Shown here piece by piece: positions 44,187-53,779 of a stretch of 64,000 bases of DNA. This DNA comes from Roseiarcus sp963748545 (GTDB lineage: Bacteria; Pseudomonadota; Alphaproteobacteria; Rhizobiales; Beijerinckiaceae): positions 351,907 to 415,906 of the forward strand of contig CAVVJO010000036.1 in NCBI GenBank assembly GCA_963748545.1. The letters run 5' to 3'. The notes under the pieces are model-generated. The model had not been told where the DNA came from, ran no database searches, and saw only the letters and a program-made list of their open reading frames with translations. Positions within the stretch are counted from its first letter, which is position 1; every line of letters begins with the position of its first letter. The translations under genes and the position numbers were made by a program.

Positions 44187-44663
44187 TCGAGAATTTGAGG
44201 CAAGTGTTTGACGCATACAAGATCCTTGTGTTCGCCGGCTTCTTTATGTTCGATATCGATTACCTACGAACATAGCTTTTCGCGGCGGCTTTTTCGCCGT
44301 AGATATTGCGGGACGGGACTTCTCTCACCCACGTTCAAGCCCGCCTGTCTAGTGACGACGTGTGGCGTCGCCATTTGCGGTCCCTTCTCAAAGTCTTCGC
44401 TATCCCGGCAATGAAAGGGAGGGCCATCCTCATGATGGCGCCATTCCGTTCGGCGCGCTTGGCGGAGGGCGCGCGCTCCGGGTTCGTATGTCTAAGGAGT
44501 CGGCCGTTCCTCGTATGGTCATGCCCCGCGATCAAAAGATGACGGCGAAGCTCCTCATGGCTGTGTTGATGCTGCGTCATGGCCGACGCAACGTGGGGCT
44601 TCGTGATTTCATCGGCCCGCAGGCGCGTTGCGCAAGCGAGGCGCGCGCACCGTGAATCCCGCA
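44187..44663. other. Spacer without a confident gene
   Basis: Base composition is more mixed than in the surroundings, with AT-rich stretches at 44240-44300. Several short open frames overlap, none with recognisable similarity. Confidence 0.3.
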
Positions 44664-44945
44664 ATGCCCTTTTGGTCCCGCGAGCAACGCGTGAGTCGAA
44701 GACGGGCCGAAGAGAGGGCCGACCAATTGCTGTTCGATTTTGGCGACGACGCCTACAGTGAGGCGCGACGCTATGAGCGGGAGGCGTATGGGCTCGAAGC
44801 GGCGGCGTACTGGCGATATGTCTCACTCGCAATAGCGCGCAAGACCAAGAAGCCGATGGTCGTGGGCGCTGACAAGGGTGTGCCCGCGGAACACCACCGC
44901 CGCAGTTCCGTGACGATGGCGCCCCATCGGGGTCCGCGTTTTTAA
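44664..44945 (+). CDS. Small charged protein, unknown function
   Basis: About 93 residues from the ATG at 44664. The N-terminal two thirds (MPFWSREQRVSRRRAEERAD, then LLFDFGDDAYSEARRYEREA) is strongly charged and helical and looks like a conserved small hypothetical of methylotrophic or rhizobial alphaproteobacteria. The end is Arg/His-rich. Function unknown. Confidence 0.45.
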   Translation: MPFWSREQRVSRRRAEERADQLLFDFGDDAYSEARRYEREAYGLEAAAYWRYVSLAIARKTKKPMVVGADKGVPAEHHRRSSVTMAPHRGPRF

Positions 44946-45233
44946 GCGAGCGCGAAGGCGCCTGCTGACCCCCTGCTGTTCGGAGGCCGCGAAGTCGAGG
45001 ACCTGGCGATCGACGATCCGCCGCCGACCACGTTCGGGGGGACGCGCGCCACGATCCCTGCATTAGGTCCCGCGCAAGGATCGGCCAAAGCAGAGCGCGA
45101 CCGCTACCGCCACCGTCTCAACCGTCGAGCGGCCTTACCGCGAGAGCGGCGTGCGAAAAAGGGCGATGCCGGTTTTCGCGAAGGTCCCCGTTGTCGAAGA
45201 CCCTCCCGACGATCGGAGCGCGCGGCGCCGGCG

Positions 45234-46061
45234 CTAAGTGGCGCCGCTCCTCTGGTATCGTTTCAATTCAGGCGGGGCGCGCTCTTGGCCATCGAGATGG
45301 CATGGGAGACCTTCCGCTGAACTGCGCATCAGTTCTTTCGCCTTGATGGCGACGTCCGTGCGATTTTTCGCCGACAGTTTCTTCATGATGTGCCGGACAT
45401 GCACCTTCACCGTGCTTTCACACATATTCAATTCGTAGGCGATGATCTTATTTGGCTTTCCCTTTTGGATCGCGCGAACGACCGAGAGTTCGCGCGCTGT
45501 CATGCCGTTCGACGGTGACGGCGGCTTGGCGGCCGCCGTTGCCGGCGACCCTGCCGCCAAGAGCCAGTCGACCGGCGCGTAGGTTCCTCCAGCCAGGACA
45601 AACCGTACGGCCTTGATCGCAATCTCAAAACCCATGGTCACGGGGATGTAGCCTTTTGCGCCCCGGCTGATCACGTCCAGCGCGAATTCTGTATCATTCT
45701 GGTTTGAGAGGATGACGATCGGCGCGCCCTGGACAAGACCTGATAAACTGAGGAAGGCGTTGAGGTTCGCTTGCCGGCTTTCCTCGGACAGGGAGAGTAC
45801 AATCAAGGAGGCCGATAGATGACTTTGGCTGGCCTCAAATTCGCTAACCGAAGCGTAGGTCCTAAGAGGAAGCGAAAAAGCAGAAAGAACACTTCTCCTG
45901 AGGCATTCTCTCAAGAAAGTGCGCCCCTCAATCAAAGCGATGCTCCCATCGCCATAGGAAATGTTTTCCTGGTCGGAGGCAAACTCTAATTGACGTATAA
46001 CCGTGTCAGATATTCGTCCACTATCAATCTTCGCTTTATTATCATCGAGTAAGCTCGGCAT
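45234..46061 (-). CDS. LuxR/NarL-family regulator with a degenerate receiver-like domain
   Basis: A 275-residue regulator. Residues 38-150 resemble a receiver fold (IALIEGRTFLRECLRRSVLS, then APIVILSNQNDTEFALDVIS, RGAKGYIPVTM), but the usual acidic pocket and phospho-acceptor Asp are not evident. The C-terminal HTH spans NGMTARELSVVRAIQKGKPN, KIIAYELNMCESTVKVHVRH and IMKKLSAKNRTDVAIKA, typical of LuxR proteins. It binds DNA as a dimer. Similar atypical regulators occur beside exopolysaccharide and surface genes in Hyphomicrobiales. It faces a long AT-rich upstream region. The target is unknown. Confidence 0.82.
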   Translation of the reverse strand: MPSLLDDNKAKIDSGRISDTVIRQLEFASDQENISYGDGSIALIEGRTFLRECLRRSVLSAFSLPLRTYASVSEFEASQSHLSASLIVLSLSEESRQANLNAFLSLSGLVQGAPIVILSNQNDTEFALDVISRGAKGYIPVTMGFEIAIKAVRFVLAGGTYAPVDWLLAAGSPATAAAKPPSPSNGMTARELSVVRAIQKGKPNKIIAYELNMCESTVKVHVRHIMKKLSAKNRTDVAIKAKELMRSSAEGLPCHLDGQERAPPELKRYQRSGAT

Positions 46062-47015
46062 TTACGCCTCCCGATACTAGAAAACTGCCGGTGCGGACAC
46101 CCGCCCGCATTCGAAAGTCGATGTTAACGTTGCACTTCCATGTCCACGCGGGGAGGACAATAGAAAATGCTCTATTGCTGTTTTTTACAAATTGACGAAG
46201 TCTCTGCCAACTCTCCCGCAATCGGCTTTCGACCTATTTCCCTCTATCGTCCGGAGTGTCGGCCGATCCACCGCCTACCATCCGGGCGCAACCCATTGGT
46301 TGTTACCAAGCGTAAGGATTACCCCGTTTGCCGAGAATGTAAAGAGTTTTGATAAGCGGCGGTCGACCTGCACCACAAGAAGCGTAACACTTTTTGCGGA
46401 GACAGGCCTGGGCTGAGCCGTACGAGAGAGGCCCGCAACCAAGGTTGCCTCAGGAGCCCGGAAATCCTCCTTCGAGGAATGAATAGCCGTTGGGATCTCT
46501 GACCGACGCGGCCTGACGCCCTCTCTCCGTTTCCCGCCCGATTTGTCGCGCGGATAAGGCGCGCCCGAACCCGATGCGTCTCGACGCTTTCGAGAACGGG
46601 ATGCTCGAGCGGAGGATGACCTCGGAGGGCCTGATCGAATTCCAAACGCGTTTCTCGACTGATTCGAGGCGGGCGGCGCAGCGCCGGAGCGGGCGTTCGG
46701 CCTCGCGTCCGGAAGCGGCGTTCGGCTTCTCGCCCACGGCGTCTAGCGGACGGTCGGCCCTCCCCGCGCGGCGCGGTCATCGATGCTCAACGGCCTCGAG
46801 ACCTTCTCAAGAGAGCTTCTGGACGGGATGACGCATTATTGGCGGGGCGCGCTGTTCGACGCCGACGCTGCCGCCGCCCGGGGAGACGCCGGCCGATAGC
46901 CGAGCGCGTCATTGACGGGAACCGCCTCGGATCGTCGAAACCCCGCCGCGGCTCGATTAACGGCTCGGTGACATTCCCGGCCGTAACGTAGGAGCTCTTG
47001 AAACGAGGGTCAGGC
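46062..47015. repeat. Long spacer with one arm of a repeat that flanks gapR
   Basis: No credible gene lies here. The part near 46062-46260 is AT-richer and should hold the LuxR-type promoter. The segment at about 46515-46585 (with GATTTGTCGCGCGGA and GATGCGTCTCGACGC) recurs in diverged form at about 47380-47447, on the other side of gapR. A second shared piece (GGCGTTCGGCTTCTCGCC at about 46720) matches 47453-47470 more loosely. Confidence 0.5.
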
Positions 47016-47285
47016 ATGACGGATACGGCAGGAATCCCCGGCGATCGCATTCGCTCCTTCATCGAGCGCGTCGAACAGATCGACGAAGAGCTCAAGGCGT
47101 TGAACGAGGGCAAGAAGGAAGTCTTCGCAGAGGCCAAGGGAGAGGGATATGACGTGAAAGTTCTCAGGGAGATCTTGCGCCTGCGCAAGCAGGACAAGGA
47201 CGAACGCGACGAACACGAGTCGCTGCTCGACTTGTATCTCAGAGCCATGGAGAGCGACGGGTCCTCGCAAGCGAAAGCCGCTTAG
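47016..47285 (+). CDS. gapR: GapR (DUF2312) nucleoid-associated protein
   Basis: An 89-residue protein from the ATG at 47016. It matches DUF2312: RIRSFIERVEQIDEELKALN, then EGKKEVFAEAKGEGYDVKVL, REILRLRKQDKDERDEHESL. The first two thirds is coiled-coil. GapR tetramers clamp overtwisted DNA in front of replication and transcription in alphaproteobacteria. The protein is normal in length. Diverged repeats lie on both sides of the gene. Confidence 0.9.
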   Translation: MTDTAGIPGDRIRSFIERVEQIDEELKALNEGKKEVFAEAKGEGYDVKVLREILRLRKQDKDERDEHESLLDLYLRAMESDGSSQAKAA

Positions 47286-47656
47286 GGTCAACCCCGGCGG
47301 GGCGCGAATCGACCCGGCCCTCCGCGCGACGGCCGCGCGCGATGAGAGTTTGGGAACACGGCGCCTACACCGGGCGCCGTGTCGCCGTTTCTTGCCGGAT
47401 TTGTCGCGCGGACCACGGCGCACCCGAACCGGATGCGTCTCGACGCGGACGCGGCGTTCAGCTTCTGTCGCGATCCCATGTTCTGTCGCGATCCCATGCG
47501 ATCACGCGTGGCGTCCGGCAGACCGGCAACCCGCCGCCCGCCGGCGCGACGCCGGCGTCCATTCCCGACGGCGTCGAAGCGTTCGCAAAAGGGCTTCTTG
47601 ATGGGGAGAGAGCGGCGCCGCCGGGCGAAGCCGCCTCTGCCAGCGGTCTGCCGAGC
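47286..47656. repeat. Spacer with repeat copy and a tandem 18-base duplication
   Basis: It contains the second copy of the gapR-flanking repeat at about 47380-47447. A perfect tandem pair of TTCTGTCGCGATCCCATG lies at 47462-47479 and 47480-47497. Nothing here looks like a gene. Confidence 0.6.
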
Positions 47657-48511
47657 CTATAGCGGCAACGGCTCCGACTCTTGAGAAAGCGCGACGGCCT
47701 GCTGCTCCAGTCGATCTCGGATCACGCGTATTTGCCTTCGGCGTTCAATCGACGAGATCGCGCTACGGAAGCGCGACTTCAAACCGCTTCGCCTCCAATT
47801 GCATAGCATCGGGAGGCAGGGCGCCTCGCTATTCGTCGGCACACCGTATACTCGGAAATAGTCAGCAAAATTGACAGCGCTTTCATCCACCTCGAGCAGA
47901 GTTTCGACCGGCGCCCCCTCGGCGTAAATCACATCATGACTTTCGAGCTTGATATGGAAGAACTCCAACTCGTTCAATTCACTCGCCTCGCAGAAGGTAA
48001 TCGTCCTCTCGTTGACGAGGTAGCCCGCCGAAACCAACACATCGTCGATCATCACGCCATGGGCTTGCGTGACGTAAAGATCGGCTTGCGGAACATTTGG
48101 CGCGAGAGCAGAGCGAGCGATCCGAACCGGACGCGCGTCTTTCGGCCAGGGTTTCGACGGGTCACTCTTTTTGAGTGTGTAGTAACCGATCCACTGGATT
48201 GGACGGACTCCGCCGAACACCGTTGGCAGCAAATCCCCGACTGCCAAATCTTCGACTTTGCAATAACCGCCAGCAGTCCAAATCGTCGAGCCTCGCAACA
48301 AGCACATGGCAGTTCCAGGTTTAGGTTTAGGCCCAGGCGGAGGCGGAGGCACAGGCCCACGAACAGGCACAGGCGCAGCAACAGGCCCGGCAACGGCGCG
48401 CTCCACCGATCCGAGGGTCACGATCGCCGATGCCGCAACGGCGCCCATCCGCATGACGCTGCGGCGGCTGCGCGCTACCTTCACATCCAAGTCTTGCGCT
48501 TCCCTGCTCAT
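47657..48511 (-). CDS. Hint-domain protein with a Tat-like leader
   Basis: About 284 residues from the ATG at 48511. An N-terminal leader contains RRSVMRMGAVAASAIVTLGS, a twin-arginine-like signal. A Pro-rich linker (PVPVRGPVPPPPPGPKPKPG) precedes the Hint fold: CLLRGSTIWTAGGYCKVEDL with the presumed catalytic Cys, then LAVGDLLPTVFGGVRPIQWI and DLYVTQAHGVMIDDVLVSAG. This is the Hint_2-like group common in alphaproteobacteria and often used in secreted self-processing proteins. No fused toxin domain is seen. The C-terminus is Arg-rich. Its role is unknown. Confidence 0.75.
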   Translation of the reverse strand: MSREAQDLDVKVARSRRSVMRMGAVAASAIVTLGSVERAVAGPVAAPVPVRGPVPPPPPGPKPKPGTAMCLLRGSTIWTAGGYCKVEDLAVGDLLPTVFGGVRPIQWIGYYTLKKSDPSKPWPKDARPVRIARSALAPNVPQADLYVTQAHGVMIDDVLVSAGYLVNERTITFCEASELNELEFFHIKLESHDVIYAEGAPVETLLEVDESAVNFADYFRVYGVPTNSEAPCLPMLCNWRRSGLKSRFRSAISSIERRRQIRVIRDRLEQQAVALSQESEPLPL

Positions 48512-48850
48512 CGTGATGTCCCCATTTGCAGCGCGGAATATCACTGATGTTCACATGGCGCTTGAACTGGCGCAAGGTCGGCGTGCTACCCCTTTTGGTA
48601 CGGTTCACCCGAAATGTTGACTTTGAGCCGGCGCTTTCTGACCTTCAATCCATGACCGAGCGGCCTCCGGCTGGACGGCCGAGCCCAGCCGCTTCCCCTC
48701 CACGAAACGTCGCCGCGCGACCCGATTCGGCCCAAGTCTTCGCTCAAGGTCCCTTCCCAGGCGGCGCGCCTTCGAATCGAGCGGTCGCGGCCCAATAGGT
48801 CGCTGCGCCTCGGTCGGGCGAACGTCCGCAAAATCTTGAGGAGGAACCCC
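48512..48850. other. Divergent spacer
   Basis: This lies between the minus-strand Hint gene and the plus-strand DUF2189 gene. The Shine-Dalgarno GAGGAGGA lies just before the ATG at 48851. I see no gene. Confidence 0.35.
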
Positions 48851-49768
48851 ATGGCGGCGACGTTCCATGTCTATTTCGGGCCGAAAGCGTTCGAATCTCC
48901 TATCGAGGTCCGCAGCATCAGCGTGAGCGACTGTTTCGCCGCGCTGAGGGAAGGTTTTGCGGATTTCCTGGCGACGCCGTCGCATGTCGTGTTCCTCGGC
49001 GTCTTCTACGCGCTTGCCGGTCTTGCCCTGGCGGCCCTTTCGTCGTTCGGCAGTGCGCTGCAACTCGTCTTCCCGCTCGCCGCGGGCTTCGCGCTGCTCG
49101 GGCCGCTGTTCGCCGTGGGCTTGTACGAACTCAGCCGCCGGCGCGAAGCGGGGGTGACGCCGTCGTGGCGCGCCGCCTTCGCCCCGTTCGGCTCCCCCGC
49201 GCTGCCGTCGATCATCATGCTCGGCCTCTTTCTGCTGGCGCTGTTCGCGCTCTGGATCGGAACCGCGCAATATCTCTACACCTCGCTCTACGGACCGAAA
49301 GCGCCCGCCGCCGCAGGGCCGTTTCTGCACGACGTTCTGACGACGAGCCGGGGCCACACGCTGATCTTCGTCGGCTGCGCCGTCGGGTTCTGTTTTGCGG
49401 CGCTATCGCTGATGATCAGCGTCGTGTCGTTCCCGCTGATGCTCGATCGCGACGTCGGCCTCGCCCCGGCGATCGTCGCCTCCGGCCGCCTCGCGCGGGA
49501 AAATCCGGGCCCTGTGGCGCTGTGGGGCGTAATCGTCGTCGCCTTGCTGGTGATCGGCTCGCTGCCGCTCTTCATCGGCCTCGCCGTGGTCATGCCGGTC
49601 CTCGGCCATGCCACCTGGCGCTTCTACCGCCGCGCGATCGTTCGCGCGCCTTCCGACGAGGTCCCGATCGCGGATCTGACCGGCAAAGGCCTGGTCGAAA
49701 CTCCGGGGCTGAAGGAGGTCTGGGGCTGGCTGGACCTGCTCTACTTCTTCCGCAATGGGCGGGTGTAG
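48851..49768 (+). CDS. DUF2189 integral membrane protein
   Basis: About 305 residues. The ATG at 48851 is chosen because GAGGAGGA precedes it by about five bases. The DUF2189 pattern is seen in VRSISVSDCFAALREGFADF, then FLGVFYALAGLALAAL, PLFAVGLYELSRRREAG and a run of six to seven hydrophobic helices, ending with GHATWRFYRRAIVRA. The family is common in alphaproteobacteria and has no proven function. Some members lie beside respiratory genes, which is not the case here. Confidence 0.85.
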   Translation: MAATFHVYFGPKAFESPIEVRSISVSDCFAALREGFADFLATPSHVVFLGVFYALAGLALAALSSFGSALQLVFPLAAGFALLGPLFAVGLYELSRRREAGVTPSWRAAFAPFGSPALPSIIMLGLFLLALFALWIGTAQYLYTSLYGPKAPAAAGPFLHDVLTTSRGHTLIFVGCAVGFCFAALSLMISVVSFPLMLDRDVGLAPAIVASGRLARENPGPVALWGVIVVALLVIGSLPLFIGLAVVMPVLGHATWRFYRRAIVRAPSDEVPIADLTGKGLVETPGLKEVWGWLDLLYFFRNGRV

Positions 49769-50116
49769 GGAACCTCGGCGGCCCGGGCCCCGCGGGATTT
49801 GCGAACGCCGGGCTGATGAGGAATTCCGACGGACTGTCGATTCGTGTTTCAGAAAAACGGAATTCGTGGTAGAACACGAGAATGGTCGAACTCTTTTGCC
49901 GCTGGCCTGCGCGCGTCGCCCGCCGCATTGAGCTCGCGCTCGCGGGCGAAACGTCGATCCATCACGCGCACACTGTTTTTTTCCGGAAACTCGCCAGCAA
50001 CCGATTGAAATCGTTCAAAACACGGTCGGATATGCGTCCCTTTTCGGCGTCCGAACGTACGCTGAACGATATGCAAAGAGGCGCTGAACGCGACGCGGAC
50101 CGCCTCAAACGCTCTG
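49769..50116. other. Spacer between convergent genes
   Basis: It lies between the ends of the DUF2189 gene and prfB. Base composition is mixed with an AT-richer patch at 49970-49990. I see no gene or clear terminator. Confidence 0.3.
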
Positions 50117-51246
50117 CTAGTCCACGTCCTCGACCACAACCGTGCGCCCCGACAGGCGCTGCGCGAGCGAGGCCTCCATGAATGGGTCGAGGTCGCCGTC
50201 GAGCACGTCGGCGGGGGTGCCGGAGACGTGGCCGGTCCTCAGGTCCTTCACCATCTGATAGGGCTGCAGCACATAGGAGCGGATCTGGTGGCCCCAGCCG
50301 ATGTCGGTCTTGGAGGCCGAGTCGGCGTTGACCTTGGCCTCACGGGCCTCGAGCTCGCGTTCGTACAATCGGGCGCGGAGCATGTTCCACGCGGTCGCCC
50401 GGTTCTTGTGCTGCGAGCGCTCCGACTGGCAGGCCACGACAATGCCGCTCGGGATATGGGTGATGCGCACCGCTGACTTCGGTCTTGTTGACGTGCTGGC
50501 CGCCCGCCCCGCTCGCGCGGTACGTGTCGATGCGGCAGTCGCTTTCGCTGACGTCGATCTGGATGCGGTCGTCGACCACCGGATAGACCCAGACGGAGGC
50601 GAAGCTCGTATGCCGACGGGCGTTCGAATTGAACGGCGAGATCCTGACCAGACGATGCACGCCCAATTTGGTCTTGAGCCAGCCGTGCGCGTTGTGGCCC
50701 TTGATCATCACGGTCGCCGACTTGATGCCGGCCTCGTCGCCGGCCGTCTCTTCAACGATCTCGACGTCGAATTTCCGCCGCTCCGCCCAGCGGATGTACA
50801 TGCGCAAGAGCATCCGCGCCCAGTCGGCGCTCTCTGTGCCGCCCGCGCCCGAATGGACTTCGACATAGCTGTCGTTGGCGTCAGCCTCGCCCGACAACAG
50901 CGCCTCGAGCTGGCGGCGCTCGCCCTCCGCCTTCAGCGCCTTCAGCGCGCTGAGGCCCTCGGCCTCGGTCGCCGCATCGCCCTCGGCCTCGCCGAGCTCG
51001 ACCAGTGTCGTCGCGTCATCGAGGTCGCGCGAAATCTTGGCGAGCGAGCCCAGCCGGTCCTCAAGCACCGTGCGCTCGCGCATTAGTTTCTGCGCGGCCT
51101 CGGCGTCGTTCCAGAGGCCGGGGTCTTCGGATTTGGCGTTGAGTTCGGCTAGGCGTCGCGTCGCGGTCTCGACGTCAAAGATGCCTCCTCAGCAGTCCCA
51201 CGGACTGCTTGATGTCTTCGACCAACTGTTCCGCTTCCGCGCGCAT
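50117..51246 (-). CDS. prfB: Peptide chain release factor 2, with programmed +1 frameshift and one extra frame break
   Basis: About 376 residues. It starts at the ATG at 51246 (MRAEAEQLVEDIKQSVGLLR). The first frame ends at CTT TGA (51180-51175), preceded by AGGAGG CAT, the classical autoregulatory +1 site. A shift gives LDVETATRRLAELNAKSEDP and continues normally. Landmarks are ISPFNSNARRHTSFASV with the SPF stop-codon reader, and RASGAGGQHVNKTE with the GGQ that triggers hydrolysis. Just after it the frame breaks a second time near 50478, where VRITHIPSGIVVACQSERSQ resumes in another frame. RF2 recognises UGA and UAA. The gene must work for the cell to live, so the second break is likely an error in the sequence. 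Confidence 0.93.
51175..51189 (-). promoter_or_regulatory. prfB programmed +1 frameshift site
   Basis: On the minus strand it reads AGGAGGCATCTTTGA. The internal Shine-Dalgarno-like AGGAGG, the CTT slippery codon and the in-frame UGA have the same spacing as in E. coli (AGG GGG TAT CTT TGA). It allows RF2 to control its own synthesis. Confidence 0.9.
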
Positions 51247-51370
51247 AGCTTAAGGTCCGATGTAAGCCCGAATGTCTGAGCCTCGCGTCTCAAGCGGGCG
51301 CGAAGTCTTCGTAAGATGAAGCGGACAGGCTCCTAGCCGCTTCGGCGCCGTGAGGCAAATCGCGTTGCGT

Positions 51371-53779
51371 TCAGTAGAGGCCGCCGGTGCCCGAGCCGAC
51401 ATCGCCGCCCCCGCCGCCGCCTTCGGCCTTGGCCTGCGCGCCGCCGCCGCCGCCGGAGGCGTAGCTGTCGGGCGGTCCGGTTCCCGGCTTGAACGCCTCG
51501 AGGATCGAGCCCGCTCCGCTCGAGCGGAGGCCCGAGTGCACGTCGACCGAGATGAGCTTGATCCCAGGCGGGATGCGGAACGGCGTATCGGGCGTATCCT
51601 TCAGGGCCATCTTCATAAAGTCACGAAAGATCGGCGCGGTGTAGAGCGCGGCCTGCGCGCTGTCGCCGAGCGAGCGCGGCTTGTCGTAACCCATGAACAC
51701 GCCGAAGGTCAGGTTCGGCGAATAGCCGACGAACCAGAGGTCCTTGGCGTCGTTGGTGGTGCCGGTCTTGCCTGCCAGCGTCTTGCCGACCTCTTTGATC
51801 GCGATGCCGGTGCCGCGCTGGATCACGCCCTCCATGATCGAGGTGATCTGGTAGGCGCTCAACGGGTCGATCACCTGTTCGCGGTTGTCGATCAGGGTCG
51901 GCTCCGGCTGGTTTTCCCATTTCTGCGCGTCGCAACCCTGGCAGATGCGTTCGTCGTGCTTGTAGATCGTATTGCCCCACCGGTCCTGGATACGGTCGAT
52001 CAGGGTGGCCTTGATCCGCTTGCCGCCGTTGTCGAACATCGAATAGGCGGTCGTCATCCGCAGCACCGTCGTCTCGCCAGCGCCGATCGACATCGACAGG
52101 AACGGCGGCAGGTTGTCGTAGACGCCGAAGCGCTTGGCGTATTCCACCACCAGGGGCATGCCGAGGTCGCGGGCGAGACGCACCGTCATTAGGTTGATCG
52201 AGTGCTCGATGCCGAACCGGAGAGTGTGCGTGCCGCCGGACTCGCCTTCGAAGTTCGAGGGCTCCCAAAGCTCGCCGCTGCCGTCGTCGATCTGAACCGG
52301 CGCGTCGAGAATCTGCGATGACGGCGTATAGCCCTTGTCGAGCGCAGCCGCATAGACGAGCGGCTTGAACGACGAGCCTGGCTGCCGTTGCGCCTGGGTC
52401 GCCCGGTTGAACTCCGACTCGTCGAACGAAAATCCGCCGACCATCGCGAGCACTCGGCCTGTGAACGGATCCATGGCCACGCAGGCGCCGCTGACCTCAG
52501 GAATTTGACGCAACCGATATTCGCCGGCCTTTCCGACCATCGGCTCGACGTAGAAGATGTCGCCGGGCTTGACGAGGGACTTCGCCGCCCGGCCGGTCCA
52601 GCGGTAGCCGTCCGGAGTCACGCTTCCCGTCTGGCGGTCCTGGACGACCGCGCCCGCCTTGTCGTGGTCCGGCTGGAGGCCGATTCGGATCGTCGTAGGG
52701 GTCACGTCGAGGGCGACCGCAAGCTGCCAGGGCTTGATGTCGCCGTAGGCCGGAATGTCGGCCAGCGGGACGCCCCAGTCCTGGCCGAGGTCGATGCTCT
52801 TCAAGGCGCCATGCCAGCCGTGGGCCTCGTCGTAACGCACGAGTCCGTCGACCAGCGCCTTGCGCGCCTCGAGCTGGATCTTGGGATCGAGCGTGGTGCG
52901 CACCGACAGACCGCCCTCGTAGAGCTTCTGCTCGCCGTAGCGCTCGGAGAGCTCGCGGCGCACCTCCTCGGCGAAGAAGCCGGCCGCGATGGTGTTGGGC
53001 GTCAGCACGCGTGGATTGACCACCAGCGGCTCGGCCCGCGCCTGCCGCGCTTGATCGGCGGTGATGTAGCCGTCCTCGGCCATGCGGCCGATCACGTAGT
53101 TGCGCCGCTCGATCGCGCGGTCGTGGTTGCGGAACGGATTGAGCGCGCTCGGCTCTTTGGGGAGCGCCGCTAGATAGGCGACCTCGGCGATCGACAGCTC
53201 ATGCACCGACTTGTTGAAGTAGTTGAGCGCTGCGGCCGCGACGCCGTAATTCGACAGGCCGAGGTAGATCTCGTTGAGGTAGAGCTCGAGGATCTTTTCC
53301 TTCGGATAGGCGGACTCGATGCGGACGCTGAGCAGGATCTCGCGGATCTTGCGGTCGAAGGTGCGGTCAGAATTCAGAAGGAAATTCTTCGCCACCTGCT
53401 GGGTGATGGTCGAGGCGCCCTGCACATGGCGTGAGCCCTGGAGGAAAACGAGGCCGGCGCGCGCAATGCCCTCGGGATCGAACCCGCCGTGCGAGTAGAA
53501 ATTCTTGTCCTCAGCGGAGATGAAGGCCTGCTTGACCAGGTCCGGAATTGCGGAGGAGGGGAGATACAGCCGGCGTTCGCGCGAATATTCCGCCAGCAGG
53601 CTGCCGTCGGCGGCGTGGACGCGGGTCATCACCGGCGGTTCGTAGTTCTTGAGCTGGCTGTAGTCCGGGAGATCCTGCTCGTACTTCCAGACCACGGCCG
53701 CAAGCACCGCCGCCGCGACCACGAAGACGATCGCGCCAGTCGCAAAAACAAAGCCGAGGAGGCGAACTATCCCGCGCAT
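51371..53779 (-). CDS. mrcA: Penicillin-binding protein 1A
   Basis: An 802-residue class A PBP. A transmembrane anchor spans FVFATGAIVFVVAAAVLAAV. The GT51 glycosyltransferase domain shows EDKNFYSHGGFDPEGIARAG and GASTITQQVAKNFLL. The transpeptidase domain has the SxxK motif in RQPGSSFKPLVYAA, the SxN motif in HSINLMTVRL and AGKTGTTNDAKDLWFVG. It polymerises and cross-links peptidoglycan on the periplasmic side. The C-terminal tail is Gly-rich. Neighbouring genes are the amidase (upstream) and prfB (downstream) on the same strand, an order conserved in Hyphomicrobiales. Confidence 0.95.
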   Translation of the reverse strand: MRGIVRLLGFVFATGAIVFVVAAAVLAAVVWKYEQDLPDYSQLKNYEPPVMTRVHAADGSLLAEYSRERRLYLPSSAIPDLVKQAFISAEDKNFYSHGGFDPEGIARAGLVFLQGSRHVQGASTITQQVAKNFLLNSDRTFDRKIREILLSVRIESAYPKEKILELYLNEIYLGLSNYGVAAAALNYFNKSVHELSIAEVAYLAALPKEPSALNPFRNHDRAIERRNYVIGRMAEDGYITADQARQARAEPLVVNPRVLTPNTIAAGFFAEEVRRELSERYGEQKLYEGGLSVRTTLDPKIQLEARKALVDGLVRYDEAHGWHGALKSIDLGQDWGVPLADIPAYGDIKPWQLAVALDVTPTTIRIGLQPDHDKAGAVVQDRQTGSVTPDGYRWTGRAAKSLVKPGDIFYVEPMVGKAGEYRLRQIPEVSGACVAMDPFTGRVLAMVGGFSFDESEFNRATQAQRQPGSSFKPLVYAAALDKGYTPSSQILDAPVQIDDGSGELWEPSNFEGESGGTHTLRFGIEHSINLMTVRLARDLGMPLVVEYAKRFGVYDNLPPFLSMSIGAGETTVLRMTTAYSMFDNGGKRIKATLIDRIQDRWGNTIYKHDERICQGCDAQKWENQPEPTLIDNREQVIDPLSAYQITSIMEGVIQRGTGIAIKEVGKTLAGKTGTTNDAKDLWFVGYSPNLTFGVFMGYDKPRSLGDSAQAALYTAPIFRDFMKMALKDTPDTPFRIPPGIKLISVDVHSGLRSSGAGSILEAFKPGTGPPDSYASGGGGGAQAKAEGGGGGGDVGSGTGGLY

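Noticed and set aside
47462..47497. 18-base tandem duplication considered as CRISPR or an attachment site
   Set aside because: There are only two abutting copies, with no spacers, no integrase gene and no tRNA nearby.
49849..50139. Minus-strand 96-residue frame after prfB
   Set aside because: It overlaps the prfB end and lacks a ribosome binding site or any similarity.
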